Shown here: piece by piece, positions 1 to 7,239 of the stretch | Layout: each line of letters begins with the position of its first letter | How positions within the stretch are numbered: the stretch's first letter is position 1 | Assembly: GCA_036003365.1 (NCBI GenBank) | Contig: DASYSL010000144.1 | Span: forward strand, 1-16,640 | Direction of reading: 5' to 3' | Length of the DNA stretch: 16,640 nt | Source of the DNA: DASYSL01 sp036003365 | Lineage (GTDB): Bacteria; Eisenbacteria; RBG-16-71-46; DASYSL01 | Made by a program: the position numbers and the translations under genes | The notes under the pieces: generated by a model | Told to the model about the DNA's origin: nothing | Seen by the model: only the letters and a program-made list of their open reading frames with translations | The model's database searches: none

Positions 1-1
1 C

Positions 2-310
2 GTGGTGGCCCCGAAGAGCATCAAGCCGCACACGAAGTTCAAGGGTGAGGTGTACATCCTGACGAAGGAAGAGGGCGGGCGGCACACGCCGTTCTTCGAC
101 GGGTACCGGCCGCAGTTCTACTTCCGGACGACGGACGTGACCGGGATCGCGCATCTTCCGGAAGGCCGGGAGATGGTGATGCCGGGGGACAACGTGCAGA
201 TGTCGATCGAGCTGATCACGCCGATTGCGATGGAGAAGGAGCTGCGGTTCGCCATCCGTGAGGGTGGCCGCACCGTGGGCGCCGGCGTGGTCGCCGAGAT
301 CGCGGAGTAA
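2..310 (+). CDS. tuf: Elongation factor Tu, C-terminal part (5' end outside window)
   Basis: EF-Tu is the GTPase that delivers aminoacyl-tRNA to the ribosomal A site. Only the last 102 residues are present, corresponding to the end of domain II and domain III, the beta-barrel that contacts tRNA and EF-Ts. The hallmark strings IKPHTKF, GGRHTPFF, YRPQFYFRTTDVTG and the ending REGGRTVGAGVV are intact. The first codon here is internal, not a start; the frame enters at base 2. The gene stops with TAA four bases before rpsJ, so it is the distal gene of a str-type operon continuing into S10. The first five Arg codons are all CGG, unlike the CGC-rich genes downstream. Identification is certain; tufA versus tufB cannot be told. 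Confidence 0.97.
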   Translation: MVAPKSIKPHTKFKGEVYILTKEEGGRHTPFFDGYRPQFYFRTTDVTGIAHLPEGREMVMPGDNVQMSIELITPIAMEKELRFAIREGGRTVGAGVVAEIAE

Positions 311-314
311 CGCC

Positions 315-617
315 ATGCAGCGGATTCGGATTCGCCTCAAGTCCTACGACCACGCGCTGCTCGACCAGTCGGCCGGCGAGATCGTTCGCACGGCGCGGCG
401 CACGGGTGCGCTCACGTCCGGCCCGGTGCCTTTGCCGACCAAGAAGAGCATTTACACCGTGCTCCGGTCGCCGCACGTGGACAAGAAATCGCGCGAGCAG
501 TTCGAGATCCGGATCCACAAGCGCCTGATCGACATCACGCGCCCGACCGGACAGACGATGGAGGCCCTGGAGAAGCTGGACATTCCGGCTGGGGTCGACA
601 TCGAGATCAAGCTCTAG
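315..617 (+). CDS. rpsJ: 30S ribosomal protein S10
   Basis: S10 sits in the head of the small subunit, and in many bacteria it also works as NusE in antitermination with NusB. The product is 100 residues, the usual length, beginning MQRIRIRLKSYDH and containing the loop region PLPTKKSIYTVLRSPHVDKKSREQFE and the ending GVDIEIKL. The ATG at 315 is chosen because it gives the family N-terminus; an in-frame ATG at 225 would add 30 residues inside tuf and is rejected. The start lies 4 nt after the tuf stop, and its purine-rich ribosome-binding sequence (about 303-307) lies inside the tuf coding end, which suggests coupled translation. It is the first gene of the S10 set. Confidence 0.97.
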   Translation: MQRIRIRLKSYDHALLDQSAGEIVRTARRTGALTSGPVPLPTKKSIYTVLRSPHVDKKSREQFEIRIHKRLIDITRPTGQTMEALEKLDIPAGVDIEIKL

Positions 618-626
618 GAGAGAGAC

Positions 627-1280
627 ATGCTCGGACTCATGGGACGCAAGGTCGGCATGACCCAGTTCTACAACGAGCGGGGCGAAGCCGTGCCCGTGAC
701 CTTGATCGAGGTCGGGCCCTGCACCGTGACCCAGGTCAAGACCAACGAGAAGGAAGGCTACGCGGCCGTCCAGCTCGGCTTCGGTGAGAAGCGCGACAAG
801 CGGCTCACCAAGGCCCAGCTCGGACACTTCCGCAAGAACGGCCTCAAGTCGTCGCGCTGGCTCAAGGAGTTCCACGTGCCCGATCCGTCGGCGCACACCG
901 TGGGCCAGACGCTGGGCGCCGATTTCTTCGAGGTCGGCAAGCGCGTGGACGTGATCGGCACCACGATGGGCCGCGGCTTCCAGGGCGTGGTCAAGCGCCA
1001 TCGCTTCAAGGGCGGTTCGATGAGCCACGGCACCAAGACCAAGGATCAGCCGGGATCGATCGGCGCGTCGGCGTTCCCGTCGCGCGTCATCAAGGGCAAG
1101 CGCCTGCCGGGGCACATGGGCACCGCTCGCCTGACGGCCAAGAACCTCGTCGTGGGCGCCGTCGACGCCGACCAGAACACGGTCGCGGTGCGCGGCGCCG
1201 TGCCGGGCAAGCCGGAAGGGCTCGTGGTCATCCGTCCCGCGAAGGACGACGCGGCGAAGCTCGCCGCCGGAAAGAAGTAG
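627..1280 (+). CDS. rplC: 50S ribosomal protein L3
   Basis: L3 is an early-assembly large-subunit protein that binds 23S rRNA and reaches towards the peptidyl transferase centre. The 217-residue product starts MLGLMGRKVGMTQFY, typical of the family. The conserved extension around residues 114-165 is visible (GRGFQGVVKRHRFKGG, then SHGTK and GSIGASAFPSRVIKGKRLPGHMG). The Gln that E. coli PrmB methylates (in GSIGQNQ) is replaced by the common GSIGASA form, so no such methylation is expected. A ribosome-binding sequence AGGAGAG lies just before the ATG. Spacing to rpsJ is 9 nt and to rplD 10 nt. Confidence 0.97.
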   Translation: MLGLMGRKVGMTQFYNERGEAVPVTLIEVGPCTVTQVKTNEKEGYAAVQLGFGEKRDKRLTKAQLGHFRKNGLKSSRWLKEFHVPDPSAHTVGQTLGADFFEVGKRVDVIGTTMGRGFQGVVKRHRFKGGSMSHGTKTKDQPGSIGASAFPSRVIKGKRLPGHMGTARLTAKNLVVGAVDADQNTVAVRGAVPGKPEGLVVIRPAKDDAAKLAAGKK

Positions 1281-1290
1281 AGGGAGAGCG

Positions 1291-1920
1291 ATGGCAACGG
1301 CGAACGCATACGACAAGCAGGGAGTGTCGCGGGGCTCGGTCGAGCTGCCCGACACGCTCTTCGGCCAGCAGGTGCACGAGCATCTGATCTATCAGTCGGT
1401 GAAGACCTTCCTCGCGAACCGGCGCCAGGGCACGGCCAAGGTGAAGGACCGCAAGGAAGTCACGGGCGGCGGCAAGAAGCCCTGGAAGCAGAAGGGCACG
1501 GGCCGCGCGCGCGCCGGCTCCAACACCTCGCCTCTGTGGCCGGGTGGCGGACGCGCCTTCGGCCCGACGCCGCGCGACTACTCGATCGGACTGCCCAAGA
1601 AGCAGCGCCGCGCCGCCCTGGTGGCCGCGCTGTCCTTGGCCGCGAGCGAGGGCCGCGTGCGCGTGGTCGACGATCCGGGGATGAGCGAGCCCAAGACCAA
1701 GGAATTCATGGGCTTCCTGCAAAAGGTGGGCATCAAGACCGAGAAGACGCTCGTCGTCGTCGGCAAGGAAGAGAACGTGCTGTACAAGGCTTCGCGCAAT
1801 CTGGCGCGCGTGCGTACGGCGCCCGCCCACCAGGTGACGCCCTACTACGTGCTCGAGAACGAGCAGGTCGTGATCACGCGTCGCGCGCTCGACCAGCTGA
1901 AGGAGGTGTTCGGCTCGTGA
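1291..1920 (+). CDS. rplD: 50S ribosomal protein L4 (L4/L1e family)
   Basis: L4 binds 23S rRNA and, with L22, lines the narrow part of the nascent-peptide exit tunnel. The 209-residue product has the globular N-terminus, the long tunnel loop at about residues 45-98 (RRQGTAKVKDRKEVTGGGKKPWKQKGTGRARAGS region, split here by the basic core KKPWKQKGTGRARAG), and the C-terminal alpha/beta domain. In E. coli L4 represses its own operon through an S10 leader. No such leader can exist here because tuf abuts rpsJ, so that mode of control is not supported. The stop overlaps the rplW start in a GTGA arrangement, implying translational coupling. Confidence 0.97.
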   Translation: MATANAYDKQGVSRGSVELPDTLFGQQVHEHLIYQSVKTFLANRRQGTAKVKDRKEVTGGGKKPWKQKGTGRARAGSNTSPLWPGGGRAFGPTPRDYSIGLPKKQRRAALVAALSLAASEGRVRVVDDPGMSEPKTKEFMGFLQKVGIKTEKTLVVVGKEENVLYKASRNLARVRTAPAHQVTPYYVLENEQVVITRRALDQLKEVFGS

Positions 1921-2207
1921 AGGATCCCCGAACCGTGGTTCGCCGCCCGCTCGTGACCGAGAAGGGCACGGTGCTGCGCGAGAAGTCGAACCAGTACTTC
2001 TTCGAGGTCGCGCTCAGCGCCAACAAGATCGAGATCAAGCGCGCCGTGCAGTCCCTGTTCCAGGTCAAGGTGCGCGAAGTGCGCACCATGACCATTCCAG
2101 GCAAGACCAAGCGCCTCGGCCGCTACGCCGGGCCGCGTCCGGACTGGAAGCGCGCCGTCGTGACGCTCGAGGCGGGGCAGACCATCCCGCTCTTCGAGGA
2201 AGTGTAG
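1917..2207 (+). CDS. rplW: 50S ribosomal protein L23
   Basis: L23 lies at the mouth of the exit tunnel and is the docking site for trigger factor and SRP. I take the GTG at 1917 as the start. It gives a 96-residue protein beginning MKDPRTVVRRPLVTEKG, the standard L23 opening, and it overlaps the rplD stop by four bases (GTGA). Internal hallmarks are NQYFFEVALSANKIEIKRAV and the basic loop PGKTKRLGRYAGPRPDWKRA, followed by a short C-terminus. Reading further upstream in this frame only produces sequence overlapping rplD and is not supported. Confidence 0.96.
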   Translation: MKDPRTVVRRPLVTEKGTVLREKSNQYFFEVALSANKIEIKRAVQSLFQVKVREVRTMTIPGKTKRLGRYAGPRPDWKRAVVTLEAGQTIPLFEEV

Positions 2208-2216
2208 GAGATACCG

Positions 2217-3041
2217 ATGCCGCTCAAGACTTTCCGGCCCATCACGCCGTCGCAGCGCTACAAGTCGGTCGCCGACTTCTCGGACATCACCACCGATAAG
2301 CCGTTGCGCGCCCTGACTCAGAAGAAGAGCGAGAAGGGCGGTCGCAACAACCGTGGGCGCGTCACCATGCGCTACCGCGGCGGCGGCCACAAGCGCAAGT
2401 ACCGCATCGTCGACTTCCGCCGTGACAAGGAGAACATCCCGGCGCGCGTGGCGACCATCGAGTACGACCCGAACCGCTCGGCGCGCATCGCCCTGCTCAA
2501 TTACGTCGACGGCGAGCGCCGCTACACCCTCGTGCCCCTGGGCGTGAAGGTGGGCGACAAGCTCGTGACTTCGGCCGATGCCGACGTGCGTCCGGGCAAT
2601 TGCATGCCGCTCAAGAACGTGCCGCTGGGCACCTCGGTGCACTCGGTCGAGCTGTTCCCCGGCCGCGGCTCCAAGGTGGCGCGCGCCGCCGGCGCCATGT
2701 GCCAGCTCCTGGCGCGCGAGGGCGAGTACGCGCAGCTGCGCTTGCCGTCGGGCGAGGTGCGCAAGTTCCACGTCGACTGCAAGTGCGTGATCGGCCAGGT
2801 GGGCAATCTCGAGCACGAGAACATCGTGATCGGCAAGGCGGGTCGCAATCGCTGGCTGGGCATCCGCCCGCACGTGCGCGGCGTCGCCAAGAACCCGGTC
2901 GACCACCCGATGGGCGGCGGCGAGGGCAAGTCGTCGGGCGGCCGCCATCCGTGCTCGCCATGGGGCCAGCCCGCCAAGGGTTACAAGACGCGGCGCAACA
3001 AGGCGTCCACCAAGTTCATCGTCCGCCGGCGGACGAAGTAA
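2217..3041 (+). CDS. rplB: 50S ribosomal protein L2
   Basis: L2 is a primary 23S rRNA binder needed for subunit association and close to the peptidyl transferase centre. The 274-residue length matches the family (273 in E. coli). An N-terminal OB-like domain carries GGRNNRGRVTMRYRGGGHK (about residues 41-60) and the SH3-like domain and C-terminal tail follow. The near-invariant NPVDHP is present with His230, the residue equivalent to E. coli His229 (mature numbering) long linked to peptidyl transfer. The next His of the usual PHGGGEG is Met232 here (PMGGGEG), a variant known in some phyla. The C-terminus KFIVRRRTK is intact. The gene lies 9 nt after rplW. Confidence 0.97.
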   Translation: MPLKTFRPITPSQRYKSVADFSDITTDKPLRALTQKKSEKGGRNNRGRVTMRYRGGGHKRKYRIVDFRRDKENIPARVATIEYDPNRSARIALLNYVDGERRYTLVPLGVKVGDKLVTSADADVRPGNCMPLKNVPLGTSVHSVELFPGRGSKVARAAGAMCQLLAREGEYAQLRLPSGEVRKFHVDCKCVIGQVGNLEHENIVIGKAGRNRWLGIRPHVRGVAKNPVDHPMGGGEGKSSGGRHPCSPWGQPAKGYKTRRNKASTKFIVRRRTK

Positions 3042-3056
3042 GCCGGGAGGGAATTC

Positions 3057-3377
3057 GTGGCGCGTTCGATCAAAAAGGGTCCGTACGTGGTGGACAGCCT
3101 CGTGAAGAAGATCGAGGGCATGAACCGCAAGGGCGAGAAGCGCGTGGTCAAGACCTGGGCGCGGCGCTGCACCATCCTGCCCGAGTTCGTCGGCCACACG
3201 CTGGCGGTCCACAACGGCAACAAGTTCCTGCCCATCTACATCTCGGAGAACATGGTGGGCCACAAGCTGGGCGAGTTCGTGCCGACGCGGGTGTTCCGCG
3301 GCCACGGCTCGCACGTCGAGAAGGCCGCGACGCCGGGTGCCCCGGCCTCGGGCGGAAGCGCGCCCGCGAAGTCGTAG
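3057..3377 (+). CDS. rpsS: 30S ribosomal protein S19, with C-terminal Ala/Pro-rich tail
   Basis: S19 is in the head of the 30S subunit, forms a complex with S13 and contacts A- and P-site tRNA. The start is GTG at 3057, preceded by GGGAGG at 3045-3050. It yields MARSIKKGPYVVDSL, the usual N-terminus. The core ends with GHKLGEFVPTRVFRGHG at about residue 84. The remaining roughly 20 residues (EKAATPGAPASGGSAPAKS) extend the protein to 106, against about 90-95 in most bacteria. The tail is low-complexity and probably disordered. The gene is followed 10 nt later by rplV. Confidence 0.96.
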   Translation: MARSIKKGPYVVDSLVKKIEGMNRKGEKRVVKTWARRCTILPEFVGHTLAVHNGNKFLPIYISENMVGHKLGEFVPTRVFRGHGSHVEKAATPGAPASGGSAPAKS

Positions 3378-3387
3378 GGAGAGAGCG

Positions 3388-3726
3388 ATGGAAGCCGTAG
3401 CCAAGGCCAAGTTCGTGCGCATCACGCCGAAGAAGGTCGCCCAGGTGCTGGAGATGATCTCGGGCAAGGACGTGGAGACCGCGCAGCGCCTCCTCACGTT
3501 CGTGCCCAAGCGCGGCGCGCGCTTCGCGGAGAAGCTCTTGCGCTCCGCGGTGGCCAACGCCGTCGACATCGACGCCAAGGTGGACGTGGCGGATCTGTAC
3601 GTCAGCGAGGCGTCGGTGGGACGCGGCGTCATCATGAAGCGCTGGCTGCCCCGCGCGCAGGGTCGGGCGACGCCCATCCTCAAGCGGACCAGCCACATCA
3701 CGATCAAAGTCGCCACGCGCGCGTAA
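3388..3726 (+). CDS. rplV: 50S ribosomal protein L22
   Basis: L22 spans the large subunit and its beta-hairpin lines the exit tunnel opposite L4; macrolide resistance mutations occur in that hairpin in other bacteria. I use the ATG at 3388, with the ribosome-binding sequence GGGAGAG at 3378-3384. It gives 112 residues beginning MEAVAKAKFVRITPKKV, the family length and opening. An in-frame upstream ATG at 3337 lies inside rpsS and is rejected. The hairpin is at about residues 79-101 (GRGVIMKRWLPRAQGRATPI, then LKRTSHITI) and has normal length with no insertion or deletion. Confidence 0.96.
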   Translation: MEAVAKAKFVRITPKKVAQVLEMISGKDVETAQRLLTFVPKRGARFAEKLLRSAVANAVDIDAKVDVADLYVSEASVGRGVIMKRWLPRAQGRATPILKRTSHITIKVATRA

Positions 3727-3741
3727 GGGAGCGGACGGAGC

Positions 3742-4425
<684 letters not shown>

Positions 4426-4446
4426 GAAGCCAGAGGACGAATCGTC

Positions 4447-4869
4447 ATGTTGATGCCGAAGCGAGTCAAATACCGCAAGCAGCAGCGCGGCAACATGCGT
4501 GGCAAGGCGTACCGCGGGGGCACGGTGACCTTCGGGGAGTACGGCTTGCAGGCGCTCGAGCCGGCGTGGATGACCAACCGCCAGATCGAGGCCGCGCGTG
4601 TCGCCATCACGCGCTCGATGAAGCGCGGCGGCAAGATGTGGATCCGCATCTTCCCCGACAAGCCGGTCACCAAGAAGCCGGCCGAGACGCGCATGGGCAA
4701 GGGCAAGGGCTCGCCCGAGTTCTGGGTGGCCGTGATCAAGCCCGGGCGCATCTTGTTCGAGCTCGAGGGCATCTCGCGCCAGACCGCGCAGGAAGCGCTG
4801 CGTCTCGGCGCTTCCAAGCTGCCGATCCGGACGCGCTTCGTGGACCGGCACGTGCTGGGAGGGACGTAG
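4447..4869 (+). CDS. rplP: 50S ribosomal protein L16
   Basis: L16 is a late-assembly protein near the A-site tRNA elbow and the peptidyl transferase centre. The product is 140 residues, typical for the family. MLMPKRVKYRKQQRG at the N-terminus is characteristic and decides the first of two close ATGs (4447 rather than 4453). Other landmarks are MTNRQIEAARVAITR, KRGGKMWIRIFPDKPVTKKP and ETRMGKGKGSPEFWVAV. It is followed after 2 nt by the GTG of rpmC. Confidence 0.97.
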   Translation: MLMPKRVKYRKQQRGNMRGKAYRGGTVTFGEYGLQALEPAWMTNRQIEAARVAITRSMKRGGKMWIRIFPDKPVTKKPAETRMGKGKGSPEFWVAVIKPGRILFELEGISRQTAQEALRLGASKLPIRTRFVDRHVLGGT

Positions 4870-4871
4870 TC

Positions 4872-5216
4872 GTGGCCAAGAAGGGCATGCAGGAGCTGGT
4901 CGATCTCACGTCGGATGAGCTCGCCGCGCAGGAGCTGGAATTGCGCGAGGAGCTGTTCCAGACGCGCTTCAAGAATCAAATGAGGCAGCTCGACAATCCG
5001 CTCAAGATCCGCCACCTGCGCCGCCAGATCGCGCGCGTGCGGACCTTGATGACGACTCCGGCGAAGGCCTCCGGGGCCCGGGCGACGGCCACGACAGCGG
5101 CCGCGCCCAAGGCCAAGACCACCAAGGCAGCCAAGGCCACCAAGGCCGCCAAGCCGGCGAAGGCGAACAAGAAAGAGAAGGCGGCGAAGGCGCCCGCCAA
5201 GGAGAAGGCTCGATGA
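4872..5216 (+). CDS. rpmC: 50S ribosomal protein L29, with Lys/Ala-rich C-terminal tail
   Basis: L29 lies beside L23 at the exit tunnel mouth. The GTG at 4872 follows GGGAGG (4858-4863) at a good distance and gives 114 residues; an internal ATG at 4887 (MQELVDLTSDEL) is a possible alternative. Residues 6-60 are an ordinary two-helix L29 (LTSDELAAQELELREELFQTRF, then LDNPLKIRHLRRQIARV). Residues 61-114 are an added tail made mainly of Lys, Ala, Thr and Pro (for example KAKTTKAAKATKAAKPAKAN), nearly doubling the usual length of about 65. The stop overlaps the rpsQ start (ATGA). Confidence 0.95.
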   Translation: MAKKGMQELVDLTSDELAAQELELREELFQTRFKNQMRQLDNPLKIRHLRRQIARVRTLMTTPAKASGARATATTAAAPKAKTTKAAKATKAAKPAKANKKEKAAKAPAKEKAR

Positions 5217-5491
5217 CCGAAGCGACGACGTCCACGCCGGACCGCACGCGCAGGAAGACCCGCGTCGGCCGCGTGGTCTCAGACAAGATGGCCAAGACGG
5301 TCGTCGTGGAGATCGTGCGCCTCGTCAAGCATCCGACGGTCGGCCGCTACGTGCGGCGGCGCAAGAAGTTCAAGGTCCACGACGAGGGCAATGTGTGCCG
5401 CGAGGGCGACGTGATCCGCTTCATGGAGACGCGCCCCCTGTCGAAGGACAAGCGTTGGCGGTTCCTCGAATTCGTGGAGCGCGCGCGCTAG
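5213..5491 (+). CDS. rpsQ: 30S ribosomal protein S17
   Basis: S17 is a primary 16S rRNA binder with an OB fold. The 92-residue product has a short extra N-terminus (MTEATTSTPDRTRRK) before the conserved core beginning about residue 15: TRVGRVVSDKMAKTVVVEI, the basic loop YVRRRKKFKVHDE and the ending GDVIRFMETRPLSKDKRWRF. The ATG overlaps the rpmC stop by 4 nt, so translation is probably coupled. It is the last gene of the S10 group; a 30-nt GC-rich gap separates it from rplN. Confidence 0.96.
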   Translation: MTEATTSTPDRTRRKTRVGRVVSDKMAKTVVVEIVRLVKHPTVGRYVRRRKKFKVHDEGNVCREGDVIRFMETRPLSKDKRWRFLEFVERAR

Positions 5492-5521
5492 GCCTCGGCC
5501 TGGCCGGCGCGGGAGCACATC

Positions 5522-5890
5522 ATGATCCAGCTAAGGACGATGCTCACGGTGGCGGACAACTCGGGCGCACGCCGTGCCCAGTGCATCAAGGTGATCGGCG
5601 GCAGCGGGCGGCGCTACGGGCGCGTCGGCGACATCGTGGTCGTGGCGGTGAAGGACGCGATCCCGGGCGCGGGCGTCAAGAAGGGCGACGTCGCCAAGGC
5701 GGTGGTCGTGCGCGCGGTGAAGGAGAAGCGCCGCCGCGACGGCTCGTACATCCGCTTCGACGACAACGCCGTCGTGCTCATCAACGACGCGAAGGAGCCG
5801 CGCGGGACGCGCATCTTCGGCCCGGTGGCGCGCGAGCTGAGAGAGAAGGAGTTCATGAAGATCATCTCTCTCGCTCCGGAAGTGATCTAG
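5522..5890 (+). CDS. rplN: 50S ribosomal protein L14
   Basis: L14 forms an intersubunit bridge and is the binding site of the silencing factor RsfS in bacteria. The product has the canonical 122 residues, opening MIQLRTMLTVADNSGARRAQCIKV and ending IISLAPEVI, with GTRIFGPVARELR near the C-terminus. The ATG at 5522 follows GGGAG at 5511-5515. It begins the spc group, whose order matches the E. coli spc operon. Its TAG stop is embedded in the ribosome-binding sequence of rplX. Confidence 0.97.
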   Translation: MIQLRTMLTVADNSGARRAQCIKVIGGSGRRYGRVGDIVVVAVKDAIPGAGVKKGDVAKAVVVRAVKEKRRRDGSYIRFDDNAVVLINDAKEPRGTRIFGPVARELREKEFMKIISLAPEVI

Positions 5891-5899
5891 GAGGATTCG

Positions 5900-6277
5900 A
5901 TGGCAGGCGGAAAGGTCCTCTCCAGCCGGAAGAACCGCGGGGCGCAAGTGAAGCGCGCGACGGAGATCCGCAAAGGCGACATGGTCCAGGTCATCGCAGG
6001 CAATGACAAGGGCAAGGTCGGCAAGGTGATCCGCGTGTTCCCCAAGCGCAATCGCGTGCTGGTGGAGAAGGTGAACTTCGTGAAGCGCCACACCAAGGCG
6101 CGCCGCCAGGGCCAGCAGGGCGGGATCCTGGAGAAGGAAGCGTCCATCCATCTGTCGAACGTGCTGCTCTTCGACCCCAAGTCGGATCGCGGCTCGCGGG
6201 TGCGCGTCGAGCGCCGTGACGATGGACGCGTGGATCGGATCGCGGCGCGCTCGGGCGAATCGCTCGGGCGGGCCTAA
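5900..6277 (+). CDS. rplX: 50S ribosomal protein L24
   Basis: L24 is one of the two assembly-initiator proteins of the 50S subunit. The KOW motif is plain at about residues 24-43 (RKGDMVQVIAGNDKGKVGKV), followed by RVLVEKVNFVKRHTK and the loop QGGILEKEASIHLSNV. The 125-residue product carries about 20 extra basic N-terminal residues (MAGGKVLSSRKNRGAQVKRA) before the usual start of the fold and a charged C-terminus. The ATG at 5900 is supported by a strong TAGGAGGA at 5888-5895. A shorter start at the Met in GDMVQV would cut off the first KOW strand and is unlikely. Confidence 0.95.
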   Translation: MAGGKVLSSRKNRGAQVKRATEIRKGDMVQVIAGNDKGKVGKVIRVFPKRNRVLVEKVNFVKRHTKARRQGQQGGILEKEASIHLSNVLLFDPKSDRGSRVRVERRDDGRVDRIAARSGESLGRA

Positions 6278-6286
6278 GAGGAAGAC

Positions 6287-7027
6287 ATGGCAGAGAAGAC
6301 CGAGAAAGAGCCCAAGGCCGACAAGGCGGCGAAAGCCGACAAGGGTGGTAAGCCCGACAAGGGTGGTAAGCCCGACAAGGCCGGCAAGGGCGAGAAGAAG
6401 TCGAAGAAGAGCGGCGCGGCCGATGCGCAAACGCGGGCGGGCGGCAAGGCGGCGGCTTCCGGCCAGGTCGACGGCCCGGGACCGTTTCCGCGCCTGCGCA
6501 AGCACTACGACGACAAGGTGGTGCCCGAGCTCAAGAAGCGCTTCTCCTATGCGAACCAGATGCAGGTTCCGCGCCTGGAGAAGATCGTCCTCAACATGGG
6601 CGTCGGCGAGGCCACGCAAAATCCCAAGCTGCTCGAGTCGGCGCTCGCCGAGCTGACGCAGATCGCCGGCCAGAAGCCGGCGGTGCGGCGCTCCAAGAAG
6701 TCGATCGCCAACTTCAAGCTGCGCGAAGGGCAGGCGGTGGGCTGCGCGGTGACGCTGCGCGGCAACCGCATGTACGAGTTCTACGACCGCCTCGTGAACG
6801 TGGCGCTGCCGCGCGTGCGTGACTTTCGCGGCGTGCCGCCGCGCTCGTTCGACGGCCGCGGCAACTACACGATGGGCATCACCGAGCAGATCATCTTCCC
6901 CGAGATCGATTACGACCGCGTGGAGAAGATTCGCGGGATGGACATCACGATCGTGACCAGTGCACGCACCGACGAGGAGGGCCGGGAGCTTTTGCGCTTG
7001 ATGAACCTGCCCTTCCGCCCGCGCTGA
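6287..7027 (+). CDS. rplE: 50S ribosomal protein L5, with long Lys-rich N-terminal extension
   Basis: L5 is in the central protuberance, binding 5S rRNA and contacting P-site tRNA. The recognised fold starts at about residue 68 (PRLRKHYDDKVVPELKKRF) and includes MQVPRLEKIVLNMGVGEA, KKSIANFKLREGQAVGCAVTLRG and MGITEQIIFPEIDYD, ending GRELLRLMNLPFRPR. Before it lie about 66 extra residues rich in Lys, Asp, Gly and Ala, with four tandem six-residue units of the form DKxxKx at residues 12-35. The total of 246 residues compares with about 180 in most bacteria. The ATG at 6287 follows AGAGGAAG after the rplX stop; no good start exists close to the fold, so the extension is probably translated. Confidence 0.95.
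   Translation: MAEKTEKEPKADKAAKADKGGKPDKGGKPDKAGKGEKKSKKSGAADAQTRAGGKAAASGQVDGPGPFPRLRKHYDDKVVPELKKRFSYANQMQVPRLEKIVLNMGVGEATQNPKLLESALAELTQIAGQKPAVRRSKKSIANFKLREGQAVGCAVTLRGNRMYEFYDRLVNVALPRVRDFRGVPPRSFDGRGNYTMGITEQIIFPEIDYDRVEKIRGMDITIVTSARTDEEGRELLRLMNLPFRPR
6320..6391 (+). repeat. Four tandem 18-bp units in the rplE N-terminal extension
   Basis: Four consecutive in-frame 18-bp units start at 6320, 6338, 6356 and 6374 and encode DKAAKA, DKGGKP, DKGGKP and DKAGKG. Units 2 and 3 are identical at the DNA level (GACAAGGGTGGTAAGCCC), which suggests a recent slippage duplication. They use GGT codons, uncommon in the surrounding genes. The repeat lies inside the coding sequence and keeps frame. 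Confidence 0.92.
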
Positions 7028-7040
7028 CGGAGGATCGAGA

Positions 7041-7226
7041 GTGGCGAAGAAGTCCCTGGTCGAGAAATGGAAGCGGACCCCGAAGTTCAAGGTCCGCGGT
7101 TACAACCGGTGCCGCCGCTGTGGACGCGCGCGCGCGTACCTCCGTCGCTTCGGCTTCTGCCGGCTCTGCTTCCGGGAGCTCGCCCTGTCGGGCCAGATCC
7201 CCGGCGTCGTGAAAGCCAGCTGGTAA
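7041..7226 (+). CDS. rpsN: 30S ribosomal protein S14, zinc-binding type Z
   Basis: S14 is a 30S head protein required for late assembly. This is the short 61-residue zinc form (type Z, also called rpsZ). Cys24 and Cys27 (CRRC) and Cys40 and Cys43 (CRLC) form the zinc ribbon, and the C-terminus is GQIPGVVKASW. The start is GTG at 7041 with a CGGAGGA ribosome-binding sequence overlapping the rplE stop. The long zinc-free S14 of enterobacteria is not present here; whether a zinc-free paralogue exists elsewhere cannot be seen. Confidence 0.97.
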   Translation: MAKKSLVEKWKRTPKFKVRGYNRCRRCGRARAYLRRFGFCRLCFRELALSGQIPGVVKASW

Positions 7227-7239
7227 TCCGGGAGGAAGC

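Noticed and set aside
6320..6391. Possible CRISPR-like direct repeat
   Set aside because: Units are 18 bp, contiguous with no spacers, and in frame in rplE.
5531..7090. 519-codon minus-strand frame opposite rplN-rpsN
   Set aside because: Shadow; the repeated VGLTTL-type segment is only the reverse reading of the rplE tandem repeat.
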